From Cohnella sp. GbtcB17 (lineage in GTDB: Bacteria; Bacillota; Bacilli; Paenibacillales; Paenibacillaceae), in the NCBI RefSeq assembly GCF_019091135.1, contig NZ_JAGXJW010000005.1, forward strand, positions 144,601 through 208,600: a DNA stretch of 64,000 bases, read 5' to 3'. Under the pieces are notes generated by a model. That model was not told where the DNA came from, ran no database searches, and saw only the letters and a list, made by a program, of their open reading frames with translations. This document shows positions 53,476 to 62,757 of the stretch, piece by piece. Each line of letters opens with the position of its first letter. Within the stretch, counting starts at the first letter, position 1. Both the position numbers and the translations under genes were made by a program.

Positions 53476-54747
53476 TTATTTCGGGCGCTTGCCGCCTCTG
53501 CGGCGAGGCGAGATGAGCGCCGCGAGCAGGGCGAGCAGGACGAAGATGCCGAGACAGGCGATCGCGGCAAGCGTCGTCCCGGGCAGCAGCGCCCAGCCCG
53601 ACGGGAGCGGGCCGGCCGCCGGCTCGGACGCGCCGAGCGAACCGGCGACGCCGCGCCATACCGGCGCGAGCGGCGCGAACCAGCCGCGCTCGGCGGCGAC
53701 AGCGAGCGGGTAGGTCGCGGCCAGGGCGAGCGCGGCATGGAGCAGGCGGCCGGCAATGAAGCGAGACCAGGGGAACCGGCTGCCGCTCCAGGCGGCCCTG
53801 GCTTGAAGCAGGCCGCTGACGCCGCTCCAGGCGAGCGCCGCGGCGATAAGCGCGGCGGCTTTGGCCGGCGCTGACTCGAACAGCGCCGAGCGTCCGGAGG
53901 CATAGGCGCCGAGGTGCATTTCGTACAGGCTGGGAATCGTCAGCCAGGCGTCGTTGCCGGGCAGCGCCGTCTGCAAAATGCGCAGCACGACGGCGCTCAT
54001 CATCATAAGTCCGCCGATCGCAAAAAGCGTGGCGACGGCGCTCGTGACGGCGTCGGCGGTCTGCTTGCCGAAGGGACGCGCGTCGTCGAGGCGCGCCTCC
54101 TGCATCGCCCGGAAGGCGCGGCGCAGGGCGGAGCCGGGTGGCCGGGCGGCAAGTTCGTCGTCGCGAGACGGTTCGTCGGACGACTCGGCGAACGGTTCGT
54201 CAGACACGGGATTGCGTCCGGATAACCGCGGCCACAGCATGCCCGCCGCGATGCCGGATATCCACAGCCCCGTGACGATCGCCCATCCGTAGACGGGGGC
54301 TTGCAGGAAGCCGCTGCCGACCACGACGATGACGAGAAACGGATTCGGCATGTGCGACAGCAGCAGCAGCGACTCGGCCTCGCGCCCGCGAATCAGGCCG
54401 CGGTCCCGCAGGCGCGCCGTCTCTCTGGCGCCGGCGGGCATGCCTGCGGTCCAGCCGAAGGCCGCGACCCAGCCCGCCGCAGCGGGCAGCTTGAACAGCC
54501 GGCGGAACAGCGGACTGCCGAGTGCCGCGATGCCGTGAAGCAGGCCCGAGGCGGCGAGCAGCTCGGCAAGCATGAGCGGCGGGAGCAGGCCTGGGAAGAC
54601 GGTGTCCCACCAGATTTCGAGTCCACCCAACGAAGCGCGGAACGCCTCGTCCGGCGATTTAACGATGCCTACGACGAGCGCCAGCGCGCAGCCACCGAGA
54701 AAAACGGAAATGAGAAACGATTTTTTGCGCGACGCGGATTCCGGCAT
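53476..54747 (-). CDS. ylbJ: Sporulation integral membrane protein YlbJ
   Basis: A 423-residue protein with about eight membrane segments and nucleoside-transporter-like Gate motifs (FPGLLPPLMLAELLAASGL and FGWTAGMPAGARETARLRDRG). YlbJ proteins are needed for spore cortex formation. GAGGAGG nine bases before the ATG at 54747 sets the start; the longer frame to 55104 has no ribosome site. It is convergent with coaD. Confidence 0.85.
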   Translation of the reverse strand: MPESASRKKSFLISVFLGGCALALVVGIVKSPDEAFRASLGGLEIWWDTVFPGLLPPLMLAELLAASGLLHGIAALGSPLFRRLFKLPAAAGWVAAFGWTAGMPAGARETARLRDRGLIRGREAESLLLLSHMPNPFLVIVVVGSGFLQAPVYGWAIVTGLWISGIAAGMLWPRLSGRNPVSDEPFAESSDEPSRDDELAARPPGSALRRAFRAMQEARLDDARPFGKQTADAVTSAVATLFAIGGLMMMSAVVLRILQTALPGNDAWLTIPSLYEMHLGAYASGRSALFESAPAKAAALIAAALAWSGVSGLLQARAAWSGSRFPWSRFIAGRLLHAALALAATYPLAVAAERGWFAPLAPVWRGVAGSLGASEPAAGPLPSGWALLPGTTLAAIACLGIFVLLALLAALISPRRRGGKRPK

Positions 54748-54938
54748 GAACGCCGCCTCCTCACGCCCATTCGGGTCTAACGGATGGCTGGTGGTACCAA
54801 AGCGCCGCAGAAGCGCAAGACAAAGCCATGGCCGCTCAATGGGACATGGTACAATGTACGCATGCCCGTCCGGCGATAGACCAGCCTTGTCCGTGCAGGA
54901 GGATGCCGGGATGCGGCAGGCAAGAGGAGAGAGGAAAT

Positions 54939-55394
54939 ATGCGAATCGAAAGGTTAAGTCCCGCGGAAAGTCCGCCGATGGATTTGCTGCTGCTCGCCGA
55001 TCCGTCGGAAAAGCTGATTGCGCAGTACTTGCGACGCGGGGCGTGCTATGTGGCGAAGACGGCGGATGAGGACCTTGTCGGCGTATACGTCCTGCTGCCA
55101 ACAAGGCCGGACACGGCAGAGCTAGTGAACGTCGCGGTCGACGAGCGTCATCAGGGGCAGGGAATCGGCAAGGCGCTCGTCCTCCACGCCATCGACACCG
55201 CCCGGCGCGAAGGCTACCGGACGATCGAGGTGGGAACCGGCAATTCGAGCGTCGGACAGCTGGCGCTTTATCAAAAATGCGGGTTCCGCATCGTCGGCGT
55301 GGATATCGACTTCTTCGTCCGGCATTACGACGAGCCGATCTTCGAAAACGGCATCCCGTGCAGAGACATGATCCGCATGTCCCAGGATCTGTAA
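54939..55394 (+). CDS. GNAT-family N-acetyltransferase
   Basis: A 151-residue acetyltransferase; the acetyl-CoA loop is VAVDERHQGQGIGKALVLHAI (R-x2-G-x-G/A pattern), followed by LYQKCGFRIVGVD. GAGAGGAAAT precedes ATG 54939. The substrate is unknown. The gene is divergent from ylbJ and convergent with ylbM. Confidence 0.85.
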   Translation: MRIERLSPAESPPMDLLLLADPSEKLIAQYLRRGACYVAKTADEDLVGVYVLLPTRPDTAELVNVAVDERHQGQGIGKALVLHAIDTARREGYRTIEVGTGNSSVGQLALYQKCGFRIVGVDIDFFVRHYDEPIFENGIPCRDMIRMSQDL

Positions 55395-55407
55395 GCGGCG
55401 GTCGCCG

Positions 55408-56643
55408 TCACACTCGCACCGGCGGCTCCGTAAAATCCCGCCAGGCGTCGGCCGGCCGCGATGCGGTGAGCGCTGCGGCATAGACCGCGGTTGCCCGCAC
55501 GTCCATCGCCAGATACGGCCAGTCGCCGTCCGCGGCGCTGTGGACGACCGGCACGGCGGCCGTCTTTTTCATGCGCTTCAGCAGCGCTTGTCCCCGCGCC
55601 GTGAAGCCAAGCACGCGGACGTACTGCACGCCCGCAGCCAGCCGCTCGGCATCGAGCTCTTCCTTCCGGTGGCCGAGCAGGATGCGCGCGAGCGTCCGCT
55701 GCAGCTTCGTGCGCGTGTACCGCTTCGTCTTGAGCAGGTCCAGCAGCTCGTCCACCCGCCAGGACCGTATATCCCTCAGCGCGCCCTTGATACGGTGCTC
55801 CAGCCCCTCGGTCACCTCGGCGTAGGTCGCCAGCTCCGAGGCAGGCAGTGAAGCGAGCAGATGGAACAGCGGCCGCGCGAAAGCGTCCCAAGTTACCGGG
55901 GCTTTGCCGGCAGCCGCCTCCCGGCGAAGCACCGCAAGCGTCGAAGCGGGCACATAAGGGGCGAGGCCGTCCAGCGCGCCGCCCGCTTCGCCGATGAGCT
56001 TGCGCAGCGCCGTGGCGCTGGCGATGGCGGTATCGGTAATCTCGGTTTGATTGTAGCCGGACTTTTCGCGCCGGATGGACAGCGCCCGCATCGGGCTGCC
56101 CAGCTTGCGCAGCGCGAGCAAATAATGAAGTCCGAGCGTATGGTTCGGCTCCGACAGACCAAATGAAGCATCGGTTTCGCCCGCCGCTTCCAGCAGCTCT
56201 CTGGCGGCCGCGGCGTACGCGCTCGGATAAGGCAGGCCCTTCTTCAGCAGCTCGGCGAGCCGCAGCCGCATCGACTCGGGCTCGGCGGCCAGCCGATCCG
56301 CGAGCCGGGACAGCGCGTCGGCGTCGCCGCTCTCGCTGCCGAAGCAGAGCGCGTCGCAGACGCCGGTGGCCGCCAGCGCGGCGACCGCGCCGTACGCGAA
56401 CCATTGGGCCGGCTGCGCGCTGTAGGCGACGGGCAGCTCGAGCACGAGATCGCAGCCCGCGCGCAGCGCCATTTCCGCCCGGGACCATTTGTCCGCGACG
56501 GCCGGCTCGCCGCGCTGCAAAAAGTGGCCGCTCATGACGGCGATGACAGATTCGGCGTCCGTTATTTTGCGCGATTGTTGTATATGATAGAGATGACCGT
56601 TGTGAAGCGGATTGTATTCGACGACGACGCCGACGGTGGACAT
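55408..56643 (-). CDS. tmcAL: tRNA(Met) cytidine acetate ligase TmcAL (YlbM)
   Basis: A 411-residue nucleotidyltransferase-like protein starting STVGVVVEYNPLHNGHLYHI, the HxGH-type signature of YlbM/TmcAL, which makes N4-acetylcytidine in elongator tRNA-Met using acetate and ATP. AAAGGAG eight bases before ATG 56643 decides the start over the longer frame to 56748. Confidence 0.92.
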   Translation of the reverse strand: MSTVGVVVEYNPLHNGHLYHIQQSRKITDAESVIAVMSGHFLQRGEPAVADKWSRAEMALRAGCDLVLELPVAYSAQPAQWFAYGAVAALAATGVCDALCFGSESGDADALSRLADRLAAEPESMRLRLAELLKKGLPYPSAYAAAARELLEAAGETDASFGLSEPNHTLGLHYLLALRKLGSPMRALSIRREKSGYNQTEITDTAIASATALRKLIGEAGGALDGLAPYVPASTLAVLRREAAAGKAPVTWDAFARPLFHLLASLPASELATYAEVTEGLEHRIKGALRDIRSWRVDELLDLLKTKRYTRTKLQRTLARILLGHRKEELDAERLAAGVQYVRVLGFTARGQALLKRMKKTAAVPVVHSAADGDWPYLAMDVRATAVYAAALTASRPADAWRDFTEPPVRV

Positions 56644-56741
56644 GGCGAACGCTCCTTTGAAGCGCGAATTAAGGATATGATAACATGAATGAAGGCTTGA
56701 ATTCCCATTCGGGCCGCCCATGCCGTCCGGCGCGTTAAATG

Positions 56742-56771
56742 TTGACAAAAGCGTCGCGCCGCGTCTATAAT
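56742..56771 (+). promoter_or_regulatory. Promoter of the yceD-rpmF unit
   Basis: Perfect TTGACA (56742-56747) and TATAAT (56766-56771) hexamers with an 18-bp spacer, 26 bases before the yceD start. Confidence 0.85.
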
Positions 56772-56797
56772 TACTTTTGTTTGTTTGGAGTGATCAT

Positions 56798-57325
56798 ATG
56801 TTGCTCAACGTACAGGAGCTGAAGGCAGCCAAGGCCAGCAGCCTGACGCTGCACGAGACGATCGACGTCGCCGAACTGCTGTCGCAGGTGCCCGGCGTGC
56901 GTCCGGCCGGTCCGCTCGAAGCGGACGTCACGGCCGAGCCTTCCGGCGAGTTCGTCAAGGTAGCCGGCCAGCTGGACTGCAATCTCGAATGGACATGCGT
57001 TCGTTGCTTGACCAAGTTCGAAGAGCCGCTTCACATTCCTTACAGCGAGAGCTTTAAGCAAGTCTCGAAGGAAGTGGCGGATCTCGGAGAGCAGGACGAC
57101 GAGGACTTCGTGCCGTTCCACGGCGATCAGTTGGAGCTTCGGCCTTATTTGACGGACGAACTGCTGCTGAATCTGCCGCTGTCGCCGACCTGCAGCGAAG
57201 ACTGCAAGGGACTCGACCCGGAGACCGGCGAAGACCTGAACGGCAAGCCCGAGCGGCCGCGGCCGGTCAAGATCGATCCGAGGCTGGAGGCGCTCAAAGG
57301 CTGGTTCGATTCCGAACGTTCATAA
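56798..57325 (+). CDS. yceD: YceD/DUF177 family protein
   Basis: A 175-residue DUF177 protein with the CVRC (about residue 68) and C-x3-C (TCSEDCKGL) motifs. It is almost always next to rpmF and is linked to 23S rRNA accumulation. ATG 56798 follows GGAGTGATC. The rpmF gene follows 66 bp later. Confidence 0.9.
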   Translation: MLLNVQELKAAKASSLTLHETIDVAELLSQVPGVRPAGPLEADVTAEPSGEFVKVAGQLDCNLEWTCVRCLTKFEEPLHIPYSESFKQVSKEVADLGEQDDEDFVPFHGDQLELRPYLTDELLLNLPLSPTCSEDCKGLDPETGEDLNGKPERPRPVKIDPRLEALKGWFDSERS

Positions 57326-57391
57326 CGACATCGAAATAGGAATGCCGATAGAGGCCGCTTTCGCTTTCGACTCTGGTAAGGAGGTGGGAAC

Positions 57392-57565
57392 ATGGCAGTA
57401 CCTTTTGGCAAAACATCCAAAGCCCGCAAAAACAAGCGCCGGACGCACTTCAAATTGGTCGTTCCGGGTTTGGTCAAGTGCGAACAATGCGGAGAACTGA
57501 AAATCTCGCACCGCGTGTGCAAGGTTTGCGGCACGTACAAATCCCGCGAAATCATCAAGCAATAA
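57392..57565 (+). CDS. rpmF: 50S ribosomal protein L32
   Basis: A 57-residue basic protein ([17 protein letters not shown] start) with a zinc ribbon of four cysteines (CEQCGE and CKVCG). AAGGAGGTG precedes the ATG. It is the standard partner of yceD and the fatty acid genes. Confidence 0.97.
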   Translation: MAVPFGKTSKARKNKRRTHFKLVVPGLVKCEQCGELKISHRVCKVCGTYKSREIIKQ

Positions 57566-57570
57566 TGAAA

Positions 57571-57611
57571 TAACGCGTCCCGGCGTGACTAGCGTCAAGG
57601 CGCGTTTTTCT
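57571..57611 (+). terminator. Partial terminator between rpmF and fapR
   Basis: ACGCG pairs with CGCGT over a GGCGTGACTAGCGTC inner hairpin, followed by TTTTTC. It probably separates the ribosomal unit from the fatty acid operon. Confidence 0.65.
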
Positions 57612-57620
57612 TTATGTCGG

Positions 57621-57640
57621 ATTGGCACCAGGTATCAGTA
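57621..57640 (+). promoter_or_regulatory. FapR operator
   Basis: ATTGGCACCAGGTATCAGTA contains the central ACC-N2-GT and flanking bases of the FapR palindrome (ATTAGTACC-type). It lies 25-44 bases before the fapR ATG and overlaps a TTGGCA -35-like element, fitting autorepression relieved by malonyl-CoA. Confidence 0.65.
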
Positions 57641-57664
57641 TGAACATATAAGGCGGTGTCGCCC

Positions 57665-58258
57665 ATGGAACGCATGCCCAAAAAGCAACGCCATCAGCAG
57701 CTCGCCCGCCTCATCGAAGAAAATCCGTTCCTGACCGACCGGGAATTGACCCGCCTGCTCAAAGTGAGCATCCAGACGATCCGGCTCGACAGGCTGGAGC
57801 TGGCGATTCCGGAGCTGCGCGAGCGGCTCAAGCTGATGGCGGAGCGCTCCTACGATCCGGTCCGATCGCTGCCGCTGCACGAGGTGATCGGGGACATCCT
57901 CGATCTGCAGCTCGACAAGAGCGGCATCTCCATGTTCGAGATTCGGGACGAGCACGTCTTCTCCCGCAGCGGCATCGCGCGGGGGCACCACGTATTCGCG
58001 CAGGCGAACTCGCTCGCGGTCGCCGTCATCAACGACGAGATCGCGCTGACCGCGTCGGCGGATATCCGGTTCATTCGTCCCGCGAGACTCGGGGAGAAGT
58101 GCATCGCAAAGGCATACGTGAGATCCAGCGGCGTTCAGAAAGGCAAGGCGAAGGTGGAGGTATTCACTTACGTCGGCGACGAAATGGTGTTTCAAGGCAA
58201 CTTTGTGATTTATCGCTCCGCAGGCGCTGCGGACGTGGAAGGAGCGGGAGAGGCATGA
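57665..58258 (+). CDS. fapR: Fatty acid biosynthesis transcriptional repressor FapR
   Basis: A 197-residue repressor: an N-terminal DeoR-like helix-turn-helix (ENPFLTDRELTRLLKVSIQTIRLDR) and a C-terminal hotdog domain that binds malonyl-CoA (GHHVFAQANSLAVAV). It represses fatty acid and phospholipid genes, and the operator just upstream supports autoregulation. ATG 57665 follows GGCGGTG; a GTG at 57656 is in frame but overlaps that site. Confidence 0.95.
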   Translation: MERMPKKQRHQQLARLIEENPFLTDRELTRLLKVSIQTIRLDRLELAIPELRERLKLMAERSYDPVRSLPLHEVIGDILDLQLDKSGISMFEIRDEHVFSRSGIARGHHVFAQANSLAVAVINDEIALTASADIRFIRPARLGEKCIAKAYVRSSGVQKGKAKVEVFTYVGDEMVFQGNFVIYRSAGAADVEGAGEA

Positions 58259-59244
58259 AAATCGCGATAGATGCGATGGGCGGCGACCATGCGCCCCGCT
58301 CGACGGTAGAAGGCGCACTGGCCGCGGCCTCGCAGTGGCCGAAGGCGGAGCTGCTGCTCGTCGGGCGGCCCGAGGCGCTGAGTCCACTGCTGGGCGTCGG
58401 CAAGCCTTCGAACGTGACGGTCGTGCCCGCGGCCGATATCATCGAGCCTGACGACGAGCCTGTTCGCGCCGTGCGCCGCAAGCCGGACGCTTCGATGAAC
58501 GTAGCCGCCCGCATGGTGAAGGAGGGCGCCGCCGACGCGATGATCTCGGCGGGCAATACCGGCGCTCTCATGGCCGCGGGGCTGCTCGTGCTGGGCAGGC
58601 TCAAAGGCATCGACCGGCCGGGCCTGACCTCGCTGTTCCCGACGACGGACGGCAAGGGCGTTCTGACGCTCGATCTCGGCGCCAATATGGACGCGAAGCC
58701 CGAGCACCTGCTGCAATACGCGCTTATGGGCAGCATGTACAGGCAGAAGGTGCACGGACTGGCGAAGCCCAAGGTCGGACTGCTGAACGTCGGCACCGAA
58801 GCGGCCAAAGGCAACGAGCTGAGCAAAGCCGCGTTCGAGCTGCTCGAGACGGCGCCGATCCACTTTATCGGCAACGTCGAAGCGCGCGACGTGCTCGGCC
58901 GCAGCTGCGACGTGCTCGTCTGCGACGGGTTTTCGGGCAACATCCTGCTCAAAGCGATCGAAGGCGCCGCCGAGACGGTGTTCGGCCTGCTGAAGCAGGA
59001 GCTGACGAGCAGCCTGCGCTCGAAGCTGGCGGCGGCCGTTCTGCGGCCTAACTTCAGGCGCGTCGGAAAAATGATGGACTACAAGGTGTACAACGGCGCG
59101 CCGCTGCTTGGCGTGAACGGTCTGATCGTCAAGAGCCACGGCTCCTCGGACGCCAATGCGACGATGCATGCGATCCGACACACGGTAGCCGCGATCGACA
59201 ACGGACTCATCCCTGCATTGGCCGAAGAATTCGGCGGAAAGTGA
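58255..59244 (+). CDS. plsX: Phosphate acyltransferase PlsX
   Basis: A 329-residue acyl-ACP:phosphate acyltransferase starting KIAIDAMGGDHAP, with SAGNTGALMAAG and CDGFSGNILLKAIEG segments typical of the family. It makes acyl-phosphate for phospholipid synthesis. It overlaps the fapR stop. Confidence 0.96.
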   Translation: MKIAIDAMGGDHAPRSTVEGALAAASQWPKAELLLVGRPEALSPLLGVGKPSNVTVVPAADIIEPDDEPVRAVRRKPDASMNVAARMVKEGAADAMISAGNTGALMAAGLLVLGRLKGIDRPGLTSLFPTTDGKGVLTLDLGANMDAKPEHLLQYALMGSMYRQKVHGLAKPKVGLLNVGTEAAKGNELSKAAFELLETAPIHFIGNVEARDVLGRSCDVLVCDGFSGNILLKAIEGAAETVFGLLKQELTSSLRSKLAAAVLRPNFRRVGKMMDYKVYNGAPLLGVNGLIVKSHGSSDANATMHAIRHTVAAIDNGLIPALAEEFGGK

Positions 59245-59255
59245 GAGAGAAGACG

Positions 59256-60242
59256 ATGAATGGAATTCCCGTAGGCGTCCTCGGCATCGGCAAGTACGCG
59301 CCGGAGCGCCGACTGACGAACCAAGAGCTCGAGCAAATGGTGGAGACGAACGACGAGTGGATCGTGAGCCGCACAGGCATTCGCGAGCGCCGCATTGCGG
59401 CCGAGCACGAGGCAACGAGCGATCTGGCGTACGAGGCGGCCGTCAGGGCGCTGGCGTCGGCCAACATCACGGCGGATCAGCTTGATCTGATCATCGTCGC
59501 GACGATTACGCCGGACATGTTTTTTCCGTCGACCGCCTGCATCCTGCAGGACCGGCTCGGCGCGAAGAAGGCGGCCGCGTTCGATCTGTCAGCCGCCTGC
59601 TCCGGCTTCATCTACGGGCTCGCCAACGCATCCGGCTTCATCGCGCTCGGCATGTACAAGTACGCGCTCGTCATCGGCGCCGACACGCTGTCCAGGATCA
59701 CGGATTATACCGATCGCAACACCTGCGTGCTGTTCGGCGACGGCGCGGGCGCCGTCGTCATCGGCGAAGTGCCCGAGGGACGCGGCTTCAAATCGTTCGA
59801 GCTCGGCGCCGACGGCGCCGGCGGCCCGCATCTGCGCATCCAGGGCGGCGGCTCGCGCCAGCCTTCGTCCGAGGAGACGGTCGCCGGCAAACGCCACTTC
59901 ATCGAGATGAACGGGCGCGAGGTGTTCAAGTTCGCGGCCCGGATCATGGGCAATGCCGCGGAAGAAGCGCTGCGCAAGGCGGGCGTCGACAAGTCCGAGA
60001 TCGATCTGCTCGTGCCGCACCAGGCGAACATCCGCATCATTCAAGCCTCGCTCGAGCGGCTCGAGCTGCCGCCGGAGAAGTGCGTGATCAATGTGGATCG
60101 CTACGGCAACATGTCTGCGGCTTCGATTCCGCTCGCGCTGGCGGAAGCCGCCGAGGAAGGTCGCGTGAGCGAAGGCGATACGATCGCGCTCGTCGGCTTC
60201 GGCGGCGGTCTGACTTGGGGCGCTTCGGTATTGGTCTGGTAA
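59256..60242 (+). CDS. fabH: Beta-ketoacyl-ACP synthase III
   Basis: A 328-residue thiolase-fold enzyme. Catalytic Cys in DLSAACSGFIYG (about residue 113), His in PHQANIRI (about 254) and Asn in YGNMSAASIP (about 284). It starts fatty acid elongation. ATG 59256 with GAGAGAG upstream is preferred over GTG 59241, which overlaps the plsX stop. Confidence 0.96.
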   Translation: MNGIPVGVLGIGKYAPERRLTNQELEQMVETNDEWIVSRTGIRERRIAAEHEATSDLAYEAAVRALASANITADQLDLIIVATITPDMFFPSTACILQDRLGAKKAAAFDLSAACSGFIYGLANASGFIALGMYKYALVIGADTLSRITDYTDRNTCVLFGDGAGAVVIGEVPEGRGFKSFELGADGAGGPHLRIQGGGSRQPSSEETVAGKRHFIEMNGREVFKFAARIMGNAAEEALRKAGVDKSEIDLLVPHQANIRIIQASLERLELPPEKCVINVDRYGNMSAASIPLALAEAAEEGRVSEGDTIALVGFGGGLTWGASVLVW

Positions 60243-60268
60243 AGGATAGAGGAGGCTGACGAACGATC

Positions 60269-61198
60269 ATGGGCAAAATCGCATTCGTATTTCCCGGCCA
60301 AGGGGCGCAGGCGGTCGGCATGGGCAAGGACGCCGCCGAAGCGTTCGAAGCTTCACGCAGCATTTTCGAGGCCGCCGACCGGGCGCTCGGATTTTCCGTA
60401 TCGGCGCTTTGCTTCGAAGGGCCGGAGGATTCGCTCCGCCAGACCGCAAACACCCAGCCGGCGCTGCTCGCGACCAGCGTCGCGCTGCTTGAGGCGTTCA
60501 AGGCGCGGGGCGTGAAGCCCGACTACGTCGCCGGCCACAGCCTCGGCGAGTACAGCGCGCTTGTCGCGGCGAACGTCCTCGACTTCGCCGACGCGCTCCG
60601 GCTCGTTCGCGCGCGCGGCACGTTCATGGAAGAAGCTGTGCCAAGCGGCCAAGGCGCGATGGCGGCGACGCTCGGCGCCGAGCGGGAAGCGCTTGACGCG
60701 CTCTGCCGCGACATTACGTCCGGCGGCGCGCTGGTCGAACTTGCCAACGTCAACTGCCCGGGACAGATCGTCGTATCCGGCTCGGCCGCCGGCGTGGCGG
60801 CGGTCGTCGAGCGCGGCAAGGAAGCGGGCGCCAAGCGGGTCGTCCCGCTGGACGTCAGCGGCCCATTCCACTCGTCGCTCATGCGTCCCGCGGCGGACCG
60901 TCTCGCGGCCAAGCTCGACGAAGTCGCCTTCCGCGACGCGGAGGTACCGGTGATCGCCAATGTGACGGCGACCGCGGTCAGCGAAGGCGCACGCCTGCGG
61001 GAGCTGCTCGTGGAGCAGGTCGTGTCTCCCGTGCTTTGGGAAGACAGTATTCGCTACCTGATCGGCGAGGGAGTGGATACGTTCGTCGAGATCGGGTCGG
61101 GCACCGTGCTGGCCGGATTGATCAAGAAGATCGACAAGACGGTGCGGGTTGTGTCCGTGAACGGCGCGGCCGGCGTGAACGAGGCCAAGCTCGGTTAA
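60269..61198 (+). CDS. fabD: Malonyl-CoA:ACP transacylase
   Basis: A 309-residue transacylase with FPGQGAQAVGMGK at the N-terminus and the catalytic serine in GHSLGEYSAL (about residue 92); the histidine is in GPFHSSLM (about 200). It loads malonyl onto ACP. Confidence 0.96.
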   Translation: MGKIAFVFPGQGAQAVGMGKDAAEAFEASRSIFEAADRALGFSVSALCFEGPEDSLRQTANTQPALLATSVALLEAFKARGVKPDYVAGHSLGEYSALVAANVLDFADALRLVRARGTFMEEAVPSGQGAMAATLGAEREALDALCRDITSGGALVELANVNCPGQIVVSGSAAGVAAVVERGKEAGAKRVVPLDVSGPFHSSLMRPAADRLAAKLDEVAFRDAEVPVIANVTATAVSEGARLRELLVEQVVSPVLWEDSIRYLIGEGVDTFVEIGSGTVLAGLIKKIDKTVRVVSVNGAAGVNEAKLG

Positions 61199-61261
61199 AG
61201 CGGAGCGCCGCTGAACGAAGTCGGATTTGGTGATTATGCCTAACGCGAGAGGGGTAATAAT

Positions 61262-62014
61262 ATGGCGGAGTTTGATCTAAGCGGCAAAGCCGCGCTCGTG
61301 ACCGGCGCATCGCGCGGCATCGGCAGGGCCATCGCGCTCGCGCTCGCCGAAGCCGGCTGCGACGTCGCCGTGAATTACGCGGGCGGCGAGGCTGCGGCAA
61401 GAGAGACGGCGGACGCGATCGAAGCGCTCGGCCGCAAGGCGATCGTAGTTCAGGCGAACGTCGGCAAGGCGGCGGAGTTCGACGCGATGGTGCAGACCGC
61501 GATTGAGGCGTTCGGCAAGCTCGACATTCTCGTCAACAACGCCGGCATCACGCGGGACAACCTGATCATGCGCATGAAGGAAGAAGAATTCGACGCCGTC
61601 ATTGAGACGAATCTCAAAGGCGTGTTCAACGGCATCAAGGCGGTCACCCGTCCGATGATGAAACAGCGCTACGGGCGCATCATCAACATTTCCTCGGTCG
61701 TCGGCGTGCTAGGCAACGCGGGACAGGCGAACTACGTGGCGGCTAAAGCCGGCGTCATCGGACTGACGAAGTCCGCGGCGAGGGAGCTGGCGTCGCGCGG
61801 CATCACGGTCAATGCGGTAGCGCCGGGCTTCATCGAGACGGACATGACCGACAAACTCCCGGCCGATCTTCGGGAAGCGATGCTGAAGGACATTCCGCTT
61901 GGCCGCATGGGCAGTCCGGAGGAGATCGCGTCGAGCGTGTTGTACCTGGCGTCGGACGGCGCGTCTTATATGACCGGCCAGACGATCCACGTCGACGGCG
62001 GCATGTATATGTAA
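61262..62014 (+). CDS. fabG: 3-oxoacyl-ACP reductase
   Basis: A 250-residue short-chain dehydrogenase: NADPH motif [10 protein letters not shown] (about 14), NNAGIT, catalytic Ser in NISSVVG and YVAAKAG (Tyr/Lys), ending [12 protein letters not shown]. It reduces 3-ketoacyl-ACP. Confidence 0.96.
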   Translation: MAEFDLSGKAALVTGASRGIGRAIALALAEAGCDVAVNYAGGEAAARETADAIEALGRKAIVVQANVGKAAEFDAMVQTAIEAFGKLDILVNNAGITRDNLIMRMKEEEFDAVIETNLKGVFNGIKAVTRPMMKQRYGRIINISSVVGVLGNAGQANYVAAKAGVIGLTKSAARELASRGITVNAVAPGFIETDMTDKLPADLREAMLKDIPLGRMGSPEEIASSVLYLASDGASYMTGQTIHVDGGMYM

Positions 62015-62147
62015 AACGCTGCCGTACCCCGGCGGACGCAGGTTCGCGGGCGTGCGGCGCACCGGATGAAGGGGCTTTCGCGGAACCGTTTACGCGCTGG
62101 CTTTTTGTCCATCTATCTCGTATAATACCAAAAGGGAGGTGAACCGG

Positions 62148-62381
62148 ATGTCCGATGTATATGATCGCGTTAAACGCATCGTGGTCGAACGCCTGGGTGT
62201 AGAAGAGGCCGAAGTCACCAACGAAGCGAACTTTAAGGATGACTTGGGCGCCGACTCTCTCGATGTCGTCGAACTGGTAATGGAACTCGAAGACGAATTC
62301 GACTTGGAGATCTCCGATGAGGATGCAGAGAAGATCACTACGGTGGGAGAAGTCGTAAATTACATACAATCTCATGCCTAA
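62148..62381 (+). CDS. acpP: Acyl carrier protein
   Basis: A 77-residue acidic four-helix protein with the phosphopantetheine serine in [10 protein letters not shown] strong AAAGGGAGGTGAA site precedes ATG 62148. TATAAT at 62121-62126 could serve an internal promoter with a weak -35. A GTCCCGCT/AGCGGGAC hairpin (62395-62416) follows. Confidence 0.97.
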   Translation: MSDVYDRVKRIVVERLGVEEAEVTNEANFKDDLGADSLDVVELVMELEDEFDLEISDEDAEKITTVGEVVNYIQSHA

Positions 62382-62757
62382 CTGATCTGTCAAGGTCCCG
62401 CTTCGAAGAGCGGGACTTCTCCACATTACGCATCCATTTTTTGGGTCTGCGGCCCGGCGGCCTTCCGTGTTCGGACGGTCCCGGGCCGTCGCTACCTATA
62501 TCGGGCCGGGTATGCGCCCGCCGCTGCGGTCGCCGTATTTATTAGAACGATTCATCCCGCGCGGACGAATCGCTGCAATAAATGACGGGAGCCGTCCCCA
62601 CGCGGTCGCCGGCTTGTGTACGTTAGAATTGCTTGTCATCCGTTCCGGGAGTCCGGGCGCTTGCCGCGTCCGGACGGCCCGGATTTCTACGCGAAACGGG
62701 CTCGTCCGTCAAAGGCGCGCCGAACGTTTACGCATCGGCTGAAGAGGTGAACATGGT
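62382..62757. other. 376-bp gap between acpP and fabF
   Basis: It contains the acpP hairpin and a long GC-rich stretch with several inverted segments (for example GGCCCGGCGGCC). No convincing gene was found; a 91-codon frame at 62467 lacks a ribosome site and resembles random sequence. Confidence 0.5.

Noticed and set aside
62467..62742. A 91-codon frame between acpP and fabF
   Set aside because: No ribosome binding site, low-complexity Arg/Pro-rich composition and no recognisable motif.
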